Below are positions 14,691 through 24,840 of a stretch of 64,000 nucleotides of DNA, piece by piece; the stretch's first letter is position 1; every line of letters starts with the position of its first letter. The notes under the pieces were generated by a model. That model saw nothing but the letters and a program-made list of their open reading frames with translations, had not been told where the DNA came from and searched no databases. The translations under genes were made by a program, and so were the position numbers. The DNA is from Aquila chrysaetos chrysaetos (taxonomy: Eukaryota; Chordata; Aves; Accipitriformes; Accipitridae), in NCBI RefSeq assembly GCF_900496995.4, contig NC_044008.1, positions 13,649,276 to 13,713,275 of the forward strand, read 5' to 3'.

Positions 14691-14789
14691 CATGAAGTCG
14701 CTGGCGAAGTTGTCCTCCCCATTGTGGTCCGTGTCCTTCATGGCCTGGACTCGCTTAATGAATTTCCTCAGGATCTCCTCCTGGCTCAT
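14691..14789 (-). CDS. PTPN12: PTPN12 exon 1, coding part (PTP-PEST N-terminus)
   Basis: This exon encodes the first 33 residues of the cytosolic non-receptor tyrosine phosphatase PTP-PEST, which dephosphorylates focal-adhesion and actin-linked proteins such as p130Cas, paxillin and PSTPIP1. What is visible is the N-terminal helix before the catalytic domain: MSQEEILRKFIKRVQAMK, then DHNGEDNFASDFM. It differs from the mammalian start, as I remember it, at only a few positions. The start codon at 14,789-14,787 has a good context (AGGATGA). The exon ends after the ATG of FM at 14,691, and a GTGAGG donor follows. The catalytic HCSAGCGRTG loop and the PEST-rich tail lie on later exons outside the window. 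The frame stays open upstream of the ATG, but that part looks like promoter and 5' UTR. The family call is strong; exact residue identities in other birds were not checked. Confidence 0.93.
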
Positions 14790-15200
14790 CCTGCCCCGCC
14801 GGCCGCCCTGCGGAGCGGGAGCCCCAGCCCCGGCCGCCCGCCCGCTCTCCGCCTCGAGCCCCCTCCGCCGCACGAGCCCGTCACCCGGCTGCCTTCCCTT
14901 CCCTGTCTCGCCTCGCCTCTCCCACCCCCCGGGCCTGCCCCGCGGCCTGCTGGCGCGGCGCGGCTCCCCACCCCGCTCACGGCCGCTCGGCCGCCCGCTC
15001 CATCCTCCCCTCCCTCCGCCCGACCCTCCCTGGACGCCGCCGCCGACACAGGGACACGACGAAGTCCCCACCTCCTCCCCCCGCGCAGGCGCGACTCCCG
15101 CTCCTCCGGCGTTTCCTACGCCCGCCCCTCCGCGGGAACCAGCCCGCCCCCGCTTCGCGCCCATTGGATCCTCTGACGGCCGCCTCGTCGTATTGGTGAC
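14790..15200 (-). promoter_or_regulatory. PTPN12: PTPN12 5' UTR and core promoter with two CCAAT boxes
   Basis: Read on the minus strand, CCAAT boxes occur at 15,196-15,192 and 15,167-15,163, the second beside a TGACG-type half site. There is no TATA box. CCAAT boxes usually sit 60-100 bp before the start site, so I infer initiation near 15,060-15,110 and a GC-rich 5' UTR of about 280-320 nt. The start-site position is inference. Confidence 0.6.
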
Positions 15201-15458
15201 CACGCACGCTAATTACCGGCTAGGCCAGCCTCGAGGGAGAACTTCGCTGGGCTCTTGCCTCGCCCCGCTCTGCTAGCCCCTCCCGTTTCCCGCGGATGGG
15301 ACCTTCCGAAGGGCGCCGAATGGAGCTCTGGAAGGGACCACTTGGAAGGCGGGGGGGGAGGGGAGCGGAGCGAAGTGCGCTTTCCTCTGGCTGGAGTACA
15401 ATGGGGCGGCGGTGGGTGCCTACAGCTCCGGGGCCGGGAGGCAGCGGCCGGCGCTACG

Positions 15459-15477
15459 GCATGCCGGAACCTGTAGT
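15459..15477 (-). promoter_or_regulatory. ZNF143/THAP11 (SBS-type) promoter element
   Basis: Read on the minus strand the site is ACTACAGGTTCCGGCATGC. It matches the known ACTACAnnTCCCAGcATGC promoter element at about 15 or 16 of the specified positions, including both ends. It lies in the CpG island roughly 350-400 bp upstream of the inferred PTPN12 start. Elements of this type normally sit close to a start site, so it may serve a second, outward-facing promoter. It also contains a CCGGAA ETS core. Confidence 0.55.
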
Positions 15478-15743
15478 CGCGCCAGCGCCGCGTCCCCCGC
15501 GCTCGGCGGCCCGCCGCGGGGGAGGGCTGCGGGGCTGGCGATGGATTGTCGCCTCCTCATGAAGCGTCCTACTGAAACGCCTGGAGGAAGAGGGGTTCCC
15601 CCCTCGGGTGGGAAGCCCGAAGCCGTGGAAAGTGGCCGGGGGGGGGAGGGTCCCTGCGGTGGCCGTGACCGAGGCGGAGCGAAGGGCTCCCCGCGGGGCC
15701 GGGCCGGCGGGCGGCGCCGCTGTGGTAAACACCGGGCGGCGGG

Positions 15744-15762
15744 AAGATGGCGGGCCGGGCAG
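15744..15762 (+). other. YY1 site and possible first exon of a divergent transcript
   Basis: AAGATGGCGGG at 15,744-15,754 is a consensus YY1 site in the orientation typical of sequence just inside a transcript. The ATG it contains (15,747) opens a frame of five codons, reading MAGRA, ending at CAG|GTGACA, a good donor at 15,763-15,764. That is the usual look of a short first coding exon in a CpG-island gene. No second exon was found, so it could equally be a non-coding divergent RNA or chance. Confidence 0.22.
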
Positions 15763-15862
15763 GTGACAGGCCGGGCGCGGACTCCTGACGGGGCACTGCT
15801 CTCCGCGTGTGGAAGTGTATATATACACACACTTAATAAAAATGTCCGCACGCGAGGATGAA

Positions 15863-18800
15863 ACGCGGAAGCGCTGCTCGTCGGTGTGTGTAAGGGGCGG
15901 TGGGTTGGTTGCTGCAGCGCTGCAGGGAGCCCGGCGCAGGGCTGGCTCAACGCGTCCTGACAGGAACAGGGTCCCCCCACCCCTCGGTACTGCAGCGGGG
16001 ACGTCTTCAGGCACCTCGGGCCTTCCCACTAGAGAATACGTTGAAATTTCTTTCTTACCTAATGTTGGACGTTTTGGCAATGTCAAAACATGATCACCCA
16101 GCAAGATAAGGAGAGTGCTGTTTCTGCCTTTCTTTTATGTGAAAAACTGAAAACATCTTCATGTTTGGTGTCCTGATTACATTTATAACTTCTGCTTCTG
16201 CAAAGCAAAATAATTTGAGAGGTGTGTGTATGTATAGCCTTATAACATAATGAATATACTAAGTCTTTTGAAGTATAATTTTATTGGTGAAGAGCTACAC
16301 AGCCCGTATTGATGTAGGTGATCCTATAAAACTTTGTCACACACGCTAATGATAAAGGTCCATGCTGAGAAGCATAACCCAGTTAAGGCACTCCTACAAA
16401 TCACCCATTTTCTACTCATTCCCACCCACTGTAGTATGTTGCGCTTGCAGTCGCACCAGCACAACTGCTTGTTGGACAACGCATCAAACCTGCTCAGGGA
16501 ACTGATTCAGCTGCAATATAAGCCCATAGAAAACCTGTGTTTTTTCTTCTCAGATGATTCAATTAAGCTGGCTTTGCTACCAAAACAAACCTACATAAAA
16601 GCTTGGTCTTCCTGCGGTGGTGTAAGATATTACTGTTTTAGATGACTGCCAAAGATTACCACCTCTGCACCAGAATTAGCAAAATGGCATGTTACCACCC
16701 TCAGCCCAATTCAGTGCCCAGCAACTCATCCTCTTCCTAGTGAAGGAAAGTTTCGAGCTACAATGTAGGACCCTGAACTGTAGCTGCTGGTGCATGGACA
16801 CACGTCTCCTGCATCTGCTACAGAAGCAGTCATCTCTGGCAGGGGGGCAGGTTGGAAAACTAGGAGGGTTAGCATCCTCACATGATTTGCTGCAGACTTC
16901 AGCCTCTTAGAAACGGGTTATTTTTTTAGCAGCTGATGGAGCCTAAAGTACAGCAGACATAAGGACACATCAAAGAACTGGGAAAGGGCATCAGTTCTGT
17001 GCTGAGGTTTATTGAAGCATGAGCACCCCGCACAAGCACATCAGCTGTCAGAGCTCAGTCTCCTCTCCATGTCCTTTGCACCAGCCTCCATAGTAAGCTA
17101 ATCAGTCAATCAACCCTGAAGAGCCACAAAGATGCCTGCTTTTCTTGTGTTAATCCCTCTCTTCCTTCTCCTTTTCCTTTTCCAAGCCTCCTCTTTCTCC
17201 CCTACCAAAAAGCAGCTTTAAAGGGAAATACAGAAACAAGATAGATAGATAGATAGACAGAAAGGGTACAGAGATCACCAAGGATAGCTGTGACTTGGAT
17301 CGTCATATAATCTTTTCATGCCACCTTGCTTGATTTCCATCTGCTTCAGGAAGGTTGCTTAGTTTGCTCAGCACTTGCCCCAGCAAACCTGTTCCCAAGT
17401 GGCATATAACTTTAGAAAAGTGGTACTTGGGACTAAGCAACCAATTGATGAAGTCTTAAATGTAGTATGGTTTTCTTCACCCATTTATTCACAGAACAGA
17501 GTTACAGAGGACTTGATTAGGAGAGAAGGAAAGATGATGCTTTATTGCACTTGAATCTCACGTCATTATTGCCTCACATTGAAAGGACCCAGTTATCAGC
17601 CTGGCCTGGTTCATAATCTATCACTGCTCACTGCATTGTAATAAACTGTTGTAGACTAGCAAGTGTAACAGTGACCCTTCATTTGGGTTAACTGGTAAGA
17701 AGGATATACAATCTCAGAAGGAAAAAAAAAAGTCCCCCAAACCAGGCATGTGTCACTAGCCAAAACAAAGGCATATACGAAACAAAGAAAATTAGAAATA
17801 GCTGGGTGGAGAACTTTGCTTAGCATTGTTTGCATATGCATGTGTACCTGTGAGAGCTGCCAGACAGTCCTGAGCACAAACCCAATAGCACCAGTTTTAT
17901 CTCCCTCAACCCTGCAAATGTTGCGTGAGGCTGTCTCGTCTCTGTGCTATGAACACAGAAGCCTAAACTTTCAGGAGCAAAAGCAGTGCTTTAACTGACA
18001 CTTTTGATCTGAAACTCAAACTGTCTGGGTTAAACCCAGACATCTGACCAACCTAGCATGTGTGCATGAGTGTGTATTTGTGTAGCTGTAGGAGAGAGGC
18101 GGAAAAAGAGAGAGAGACGCAGGGCGAATTACTCACCCTATAGATAGAACAGGAAGTTGCAACCAAAATCTGTAGAAGAAAATTGTGGTTGTGTCTTGAC
18201 AATACATATAAGTATGGTTCTTGGAGAAAAGCAAGTACATCACCCGCAGCTTCTCTGCTATTAATCTTGTTTTGCCTTACTGTGCACCACTCCAGCTGCT
18301 GCAGGGAAGGAAGACAGCCAATTTTTTCTGTTCAAAGGTGGCTTCTCAGGTTCCCACAAGGTAAGCGTGTGTTAACTGGTAAATTTGTTTCCCGGCATGC
18401 ATACCATGGTTATGCCCAGTCAATGGGTGGAAGTACCAAACGTCCTAGTTTACCAAGCTTCAGAGGTTGCCCCGAAGACTGAGATGGAGCACAGGCTCAC
18501 CTCAAAGCTGTTTGGCTGCAATGTCTGTGTGGCTTGGAGCCATGTTCAAAACCCAGTGCATATCTACCCAAAACTGTGTTCCAGAAAGAAATCAAAGAAC
18601 TGGGGTGGGAGGGAAGGCTGAAAGAACCCTACAGCTCTGAGTAAGTGCATCATCTCCTATGGTTTGATTCCTCCTTTGTCCAGCAAAACAGGACTTGGTA
18701 CATTCCTTGTAATTTGGCATGACTACATTACAATGAGAGCTCACTTCACCAATTTCTCCTCCCCTTTGCAATAATCTACAAACTCTTAGATTTTAACTGC

Positions 18801-21800
18801 CTATTTGGAGTAACTTATTAGTTACAGTGGTGCATAATTATTAACATATTACTGTAGTTATAATCAAACTATGATCAATATGTCCTGTACATGAAATCCC
18901 AATTAATTTTATATATACTGAAAGTCTGAAAAATATTTTTGTAATCAAGATCGTTTAAGATAAAAATTAGATGCTAACATTCATAGGTTCTAAAATAACA
19001 CTCTTAAAATGTATTTTAAGTGCAGTTGGTTGGAAGTTTTCTAAAAACGTGGTGTTTCAATGGAAAATGCTGTTTCTGTAAAAAAATTTTCCACAGGAAA
19101 CAATTTTGCCAAAGGTTTTCTGCTTTCTGACAAAAACAATGCACTGTTATACTTACAGATGCAGAAATGTCTGTACCATTGAAGACAGCACAACTTGGGA
19201 TAGGGACCCAGCACATGAAAGAACTGGAGCGTGGAGTATAAATGCCAGGAAGCTGTTGAGCAGCTGAAGGGTACACATAAAAACTAAGTCCAGATGAAAC
19301 ATTTGTCTTTGATCTGACAAACTGAAATGCAATGTGTCTTTCCACAAATGTCAAAATGTTTCATGCTGGTTGAAAATAGTTAAATGAAACATTCAGGAAT
19401 ATCAGCATCAAGTACTTTTTGTATACTCTGGTCCTCAAAGGATTTTGGTATTTAGTCACTTTTGTTTCCAAAGAGGATAAAAATAATCATATCAGGTTTT
19501 CTGGCAGATCTCAGTTACAATTTGACCACTTAGGTTATAAGTAACAAACTAACAAACAGGAATCCCCCATGGATGCTTAAAATACTCAGTTTGAACACAA
19601 AGGACATTGTGGACAATAAATCTGAGGAAGATGCATTGTATCCTTCGTATACAACAAATAAATTGAATTCCTGATTTAAACCCGAAACTAATCTCATTTT
19701 AAATGAGTCATAAAGACCTGATCAGTGTCTGTATAATATGTTCCATTCATACCAATTAAGTGCCATGTGACTGCTGGATTTCTTGACATTTGCCTCTATT
19801 ACTCTCAGTTAGGCAATGACAGACTCCTCTTCTATAATTACCACTGAAAATACTACTACTACAATTTAATTTTACGTGCCTTGCTTAGTTTTTATTTATT
19901 TACTTACCATCTTCTGGGATTCATTGCACAATATTGCTAAAACACTTTAAATGTGGCATTTCTTATACAGCTAATAAATATTTTAGATCATAATTACTGA
20001 GTTTCATAATCAGTGCATAATTTGGATTCCTCTGTAACTGTAACATACACACACACCCAAATGCACACTGTTTCCATACATAGAAGAAACTTTGTTCTTG
20101 CTGCTGTACTTACCATAGCAGCATTCAGGTTTAAAGTGGTTTTTAGGTATCACTAATACGCAACTGAAATGAAAATAAGTGTGTGCATTATGATCATCAA
20201 CATAACCCTCTACCATAACCAGATCTAGAAAGAAAACAGCTGTGAAATACTGTCCAGACTTGAAAGTTTTCTGTTCAACTTTTAAAAATTTTCATGTAAT
20301 TAAAGATATACTCTGTTGATTGAGGTATTTTGTTTGATTTTTGTGAATGTAAAAAAAGGGGGTTTCAGAATACAATGAATATTTTCTGCAAGATATTAAT
20401 GGTAGTAAAATAAATAGCATATGGGCCCCAAATAAATTTGTGTGTCCTTTTGATAGCTACTTTTTGATAGTTTCATTGTAAATCACTGGAAGGCCTGATG
20501 ACTGTTATTTATACATGTCACTTTTAATGTAGGAATGCTGATTTCAGTAGGATACCTGCTTTGCACTATCGCACATAAGATCAGGAAAATCAGGAGCCAT
20601 TTTCCATCTGTATCTTTCGACCTTATTAAAATTGGACATACGATTTCTGAAGTGGGAATGTTTCTGTCTTGTGACTATGCCATACATTTGACACAACATG
20701 ACAGAGGTCTGGTTTGCTGCCGGCCAGCAGCCAGCTGCAGCACTACGGTGGGCTGCTCTGGGGGAACCTCATTTGCCTCCTTGTGACAAAGCTTTCGTCA
20801 AGGGTATTCCCCAGGCACGGCTGCAGCACATCTGAAATGGAAATACCAGCAGCAGAAGGTAAGCCTGTGCACAGGGCATATTAGGTATTTGTGCTTTCAG
20901 ATTTTTGCCTGCAAGTATCAGAAAAAGCATAATTTGAAAAAAACAGCACATTTAAAAGACACGAGGGAAGAATCTGGGTCTTCTAATGGGAGGCACTAAT
21001 TCAAAATTTGATTTTGAAAACAGGTAATTGAACAAAAATGAAGTTTGCAGTATCCCTTTAAAAAAAAAAATCTTAGTACTGAAATCTTGCATCAATGAAT
21101 CTGAAAGATGTGTAAAAACTGAACGAGCTTCGTATCATTTATCATGTTTAGTTTTTGTGTATCACCCTCTAGAACAAAAGAATTAATCTGTTTGTTACCA
21201 GTTCTATTTCAAGAAAGATTCTTATCCCTTAGTGTAGCAATATTTGTATTATCCTTAAACAAACCTCAGGCTAATGTTTGTCTCTAGTAGTATATTAATC
21301 AATACAAATTAAAATATTTCCACTTCTCTAAAATGCATCTTTACTGAAAATAAAACTAAAAATTATTAGGCAACTTCTGAGCCAAAATGATTAAACACTG
21401 TTCTTTTACCTGGGATTAGCATTCTCTGGACGCACATACTATTCCATTTTATTCTGAAAATCCTATTAAAATAATAATAACAAGGACCGAGACTGCTGCT
21501 ACTAATGCACTAGATATGCTGGTGAAACTGAGCTCCCTAAGAGTTCCTCCTGCGAAATGCCTGCTGTTGTGACCATTAGTAGTCATAACGGCCAGTTCAA
21601 ATTCTCAACTGTTTTGTAGATTTAAAAAAAAAAAAAAATAGTCTCTTAAGGGAAATAGTAAGCTTTGTAGTTTGGGAAACAAAACCAGATGGAAAAAAAA
21701 AAAAAAAGAAACTAAAGACACTCCTCCCCCTCAAGCCCATGAAAATTGTACTGTAGGGAGCCACCCTATATGTGACCAGGTCTGGTTTTATATTAACTTC

Positions 21801-22310
21801 AAACAAATATCGGTACAGTTCTCACTTTAGTCTCTAATGTGAGTTTTCTCCCATATTTCAGTGAGAGGTTTGCTGTTATATCTGTGCACATTTAACAAAG
21901 TGACATAAGCCTAACATATACTGTGTTCAACAATATTCATATTTTGTTATCAGAGAGCACAACAATAGTTCTATTGTGTAGGGCAGCTCTCCTCAGAGGT
22001 GGAAGGAAGGCTGCACACAGGCTTCCAGAGTGGTCCAGAAATATGATGGTGACACCAGACTGGCTCATGTAAACAGGAAATCAAACCAGGATGTAAACTG
22101 GACTGCTTCCATATTCAGTAATACTCAGCTAAAAATAAACAGGTTGAATAGAGGTAGGAAAGCCAATTCTCTCTGTAAATTCATTTTTCAACTTGAATTT
22201 TTCAAGACCTGACAGAAAAATTCAAATAAAATGAGTTTTAGTGTTGCTTTATCAATACGTCTGTAATGAGATTGCAGTCACGTCCAGAGGAGCTACTAGC
22301 AAAGGAGAAT
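15863..22310. other. Intergenic, no gene or recognised repeat
   Basis: AT-rich, apparently unique sequence. The open frames are short, lack splice signals in consistent places and resemble nothing I know. Only short simple repeats stand out. Conserved non-coding elements could be present but cannot be seen without an alignment. Confidence 0.6.
17240..17258 (+). repeat. (GATA)4 microsatellite
   Basis: Four GATA units followed by a degenerate GACA unit. Confidence 0.85.
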
Positions 22311-22319
22311 GGAAATTCT

Positions 22320-22720
22320 CTCTTTCCAGAGAATAGTAAGGTTGGAGATGAAGGTTGAAAAGGGAGATGACTGCTCTATAAATGTATCAAGGGATTAAAA
22401 AAATCAAGGGGAAAGAAGTTCTACTTAAACTGAAAGACAACATCATCATAAGAATAAATAAATACAGACTGTGAAATCTAGAAATGATTAGACATCTTAT
22501 TCTGAGAACAACAAGGAGTTCTCAAGCAGCCTTTACAGAGTGAGGAGGAGAAGCTGGTTTTTTCTGTAAGAGAATTATCTAATGCTATTGCCTTCAAGAC
22601 CATGGTGTGGCGTTCACCTGGGAGATCCCCTGCAGTCCTCAGTTCCTTATGAATTCTCTGACTGCTGACCACATCTATCTCAGAAGGAAAGTCTTTCAGA
22701 AAAGGAGGAATTCTTCAGAA
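22320..22720 (+). mobile_element. Ancient CR1-clade LINE, 3'-end fragment
   Basis: The text at 22,360-22,470 (a GATGACTGCTC-TATAAATGTATCAAGGGAT run, then TACTTAAACTGAAAGACAACAT and AGAATAAATAAATACAGA) follows the 3' part of an old CR1-type LINE widespread in birds and reptiles. It corresponds to the coding end of ORF2 and is heavily diverged. The right edge is uncertain. The assignment is from remembered consensus text, not a search. Confidence 0.5.
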
Positions 22721-23059
22721 TAATTTAAGTGACATGAGAAACACACATCATACACAAACCATTAGTGAAGTTTCCCTTCTGCAGACATCTATTTGTGGTA
22801 CTGTTCTAAATGTTGTGATTTGATGCATATCATGTTCTTAATGAAAACATAGAAAAAAATGTGGCAATTCATTTAGCCTTTGTTACTTCACCATCTCCAT
22901 CAGGTATGCCAGATGCCATACAACAGGCTTGGAGCACGACAAACAATTACTGACAGAGAAAAAAAGGCATAATAGCCTCACATATAGCTGAAATCTGTGG
23001 GACTGAAACTAGCATAACTGTCCCCCAACTTTAGGAATAGAGTAAGAACGGGAAAGGAG

Positions 23060-23450
23060 TAGCAAAAGTCACCAAGTCCAAGCTCCTGCCATCACATGTA
23101 AACCTGGATATAATCCGATTAATAAGACTGCCAAGCTTCATCTTGAAATAAATCCCATTGTTTGCCTCCACTGGCCTCATGACAAGACTGTTCCAAAACC
23201 TCACTGCTGAAATGTTGGGAGGTTTTCCTTATTTTAAACCCCAATTTTTCAAGGATTTTTTTTTCCTCTGAAAAATATCTCTTCATCACAAGCATCTTTG
23301 TCTTACTATATTAGAAAAGCTACACTTTTGCTCTCCTCTTATGCCATAAACTTCTAATAATTTCTAACAGGTCTTCTCCATAGCTGAAGAATCAAATTAA
23401 TTCTTTAAACTGAATCAATCTCTCCTAGATAAGGAAGACTAGATATGTTC
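23060..23450 (-). mobile_element. Ancient CR1-clade LINE, 3'-end fragment, reverse orientation
   Basis: The phrases CCAAAACCTCACTGCTGAAA, GGTTTTCCTTATTTTAAACC and TAACAGGTCTTCTCC follow the reverse complement of the same old LINE family found in direct orientation about 700 bp to the left. It is strongly diverged and has no open frame. Both edges are approximate. Confidence 0.5.
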
Positions 23451-23682
23451 CAAGTTCCAGATTATTGAAAAACTTCCCTAACCTCTGGGTCTGCTTGCCA
23501 GGGATAAAGGGTAAAAGACACAATGAGTAGATGCATTTCTGAGGGAAAAGACAAAAAACACAGGAGGAAGCTTTTGGTTAGAGTTTCGTTGCTTAGTAAA
23601 CAAGAGCAGACCAGCATGTCACTTATAGGATCTATGCTTGCTGCCTGAGAACAGCGGCAAGAAATGGCCGAAGGTACCCTAA

Positions 23683-23866
23683 TTTGTCAGGCATTGGAAC
23701 AGGCTGCCCAGGGAAGTGGTTGAGTCACCATCCCTGGAGGTATTCAAAAAGCACGTAGACAAGGCACTTCAGGACATGGTTTAGTGGGCATGGTTGATGG
23801 TTGGACTCGATGATCTTAAAGGTCTTTTCCAACTTAAGTGATTCTATGTTTCTGTGATTCTAATGG
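23683..23866 (+). mobile_element. CR1 LINE 3' end, 5'-truncated
   Basis: A clear CR1 3' end. It reads GGAACAGGCTGCCCAGGGAAG, then a GTGGTTGAGTCACCATCCCTGG segment, then the TTGGACTCGATGATCTTAAAGG segment, and closes with ATTCTATGTTTCTGTGATTC, the degenerate 8-9-bp repeat that ends CR1. It encodes the last residues of ORF2 plus the short 3' UTR. The copy is younger than its neighbours because long phrases are intact. Severe 5' truncation is normal for CR1. Confidence 0.85.
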
Positions 23867-24499
23867 GTAGCCATCATTATACCCACCATAAACCATGTAT
23901 TACACTAGGAATACAACACAGATATCAATAAACCATAGACATTTACAGCACACTCCATTAACAGCTTATCAAGTCTGTGGCATTGCCACAGACTTTGTGA
24001 CATTGACATAGGACCTAGAAACCAAGTAAGTCAACTGGTTCAGCATTCAAGGAGCGCTCTTTCTTCAGAAAATGGTCTATATGATTCAGTCTTGGCACCT
24101 CAGGCCCACTGGAAATGCTGGACAAGTAAATAAATAAGGTGTCCAGTATTTTCTCCCCCTGAGTGTAGGACTTCCTTAGAAACCTGGAGGCTGTGGAAGG
24201 AGAAAAGCCCAGACAGACTTGGCCACAAATGGAACGTCTGGGTTCAGGAGTTGCAGTTCTGACCTAGAGACTCACAAAAGACGTCCTAGGTGGCAGGGCC
24301 AGAATTTAGGTGGCTGCCATGAGAAAGAGGAATCACAATATAGTAGAGGTGGTGCATGTTCTCATTCATGTGCAAAGTCTGAAGGGGAAAGATTTTTACA
24401 CCATCTGGAAGATGACGAGGTGATTACAAGATGTAAAAGCAGACTCTGTGACAAAGGCCTGTAGAGGAACTACCCTCCAGCACAATGGAGTTCACTCTT

Positions 24500-24840
24500 A
24501 ACTTCCACCCTGTTCCTAGTCCTCATGTCCTCAAGGACTGCCTTTCTTCCTTCTTGACATACTTTAGCCTTCTGCCACCAAAAATTTCATTAGTATATTC
24601 TTAATTTTGATCATTAATGAAGGTGATGAATAGAACCACTGAATGATACTATGCCCAAGACTGAATTCTGAGAAATTCCACTTGCAAGTAGTGAACCAGA
24701 AGATCATCTTGCAAGGACAGCCCACTCTTTGCTTTAGACAGTTTCATATTTACCTTACAATTCCTGAACTAATCCCCATCTCCTTACCATAACTAGTCAT
24801 AGATAAGCATTGCCTGACTGTTTATTAAGGTTAGATTTAT
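24500..24840 (-). mobile_element. Ancient CR1-clade LINE, reverse-transcriptase part
   Basis: Around 24,595-24,690 the plus strand (TGATCATTAATGAAGGTGAT, then CCCAAGACTGAATTCTGAGA, then AATTCCACTTG) follows the reverse complement of the CR1 reverse-transcriptase segment encoding SGVPQGS...LFNIFIND. It is much decayed and has no usable frame. Edges and family are tentative. Confidence 0.4.

Larger units (their letters stand above)
14200..15800. promoter_or_regulatory. PTPN12: CpG island at the PTPN12 5' end
   Basis: GC content and CpG density rise sharply at about 14.2 kb and fall again by about 15.85 kb. The island covers the start of intron 1, exon 1, the presumed 5' UTR and promoter, and about 600 bp further out. 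It contains long homopolymer runs (G11 at 14,257, C17 at 14,424, C16 at 14,592). Edges were set by eye, not by a CpG calculation. The many long overlapping frames on both strands here reflect the shortage of A and T in stop codons. Confidence 0.85.

Noticed and set aside
14455..15276. Long plus- and minus-strand open frames of 70-270 codons across the PTPN12 CpG island
   Set aside because: They are proline-, arginine- and glycine-rich products of GC-rich DNA lacking stop codons. Only the MSQEEILRKF segment matches a real protein.
15255..16104. Overlapping frames on both strands upstream of PTPN12
   Set aside because: Same compositional effect. No splice-consistent or family-like segment, apart from the small YY1/ATG/donor candidate listed separately.
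16334..16910. Plus-strand frames of 103 and 73 codons
   Set aside because: No recognisable domain, no promoter-consistent position and no splice support. Within chance expectation for this composition.
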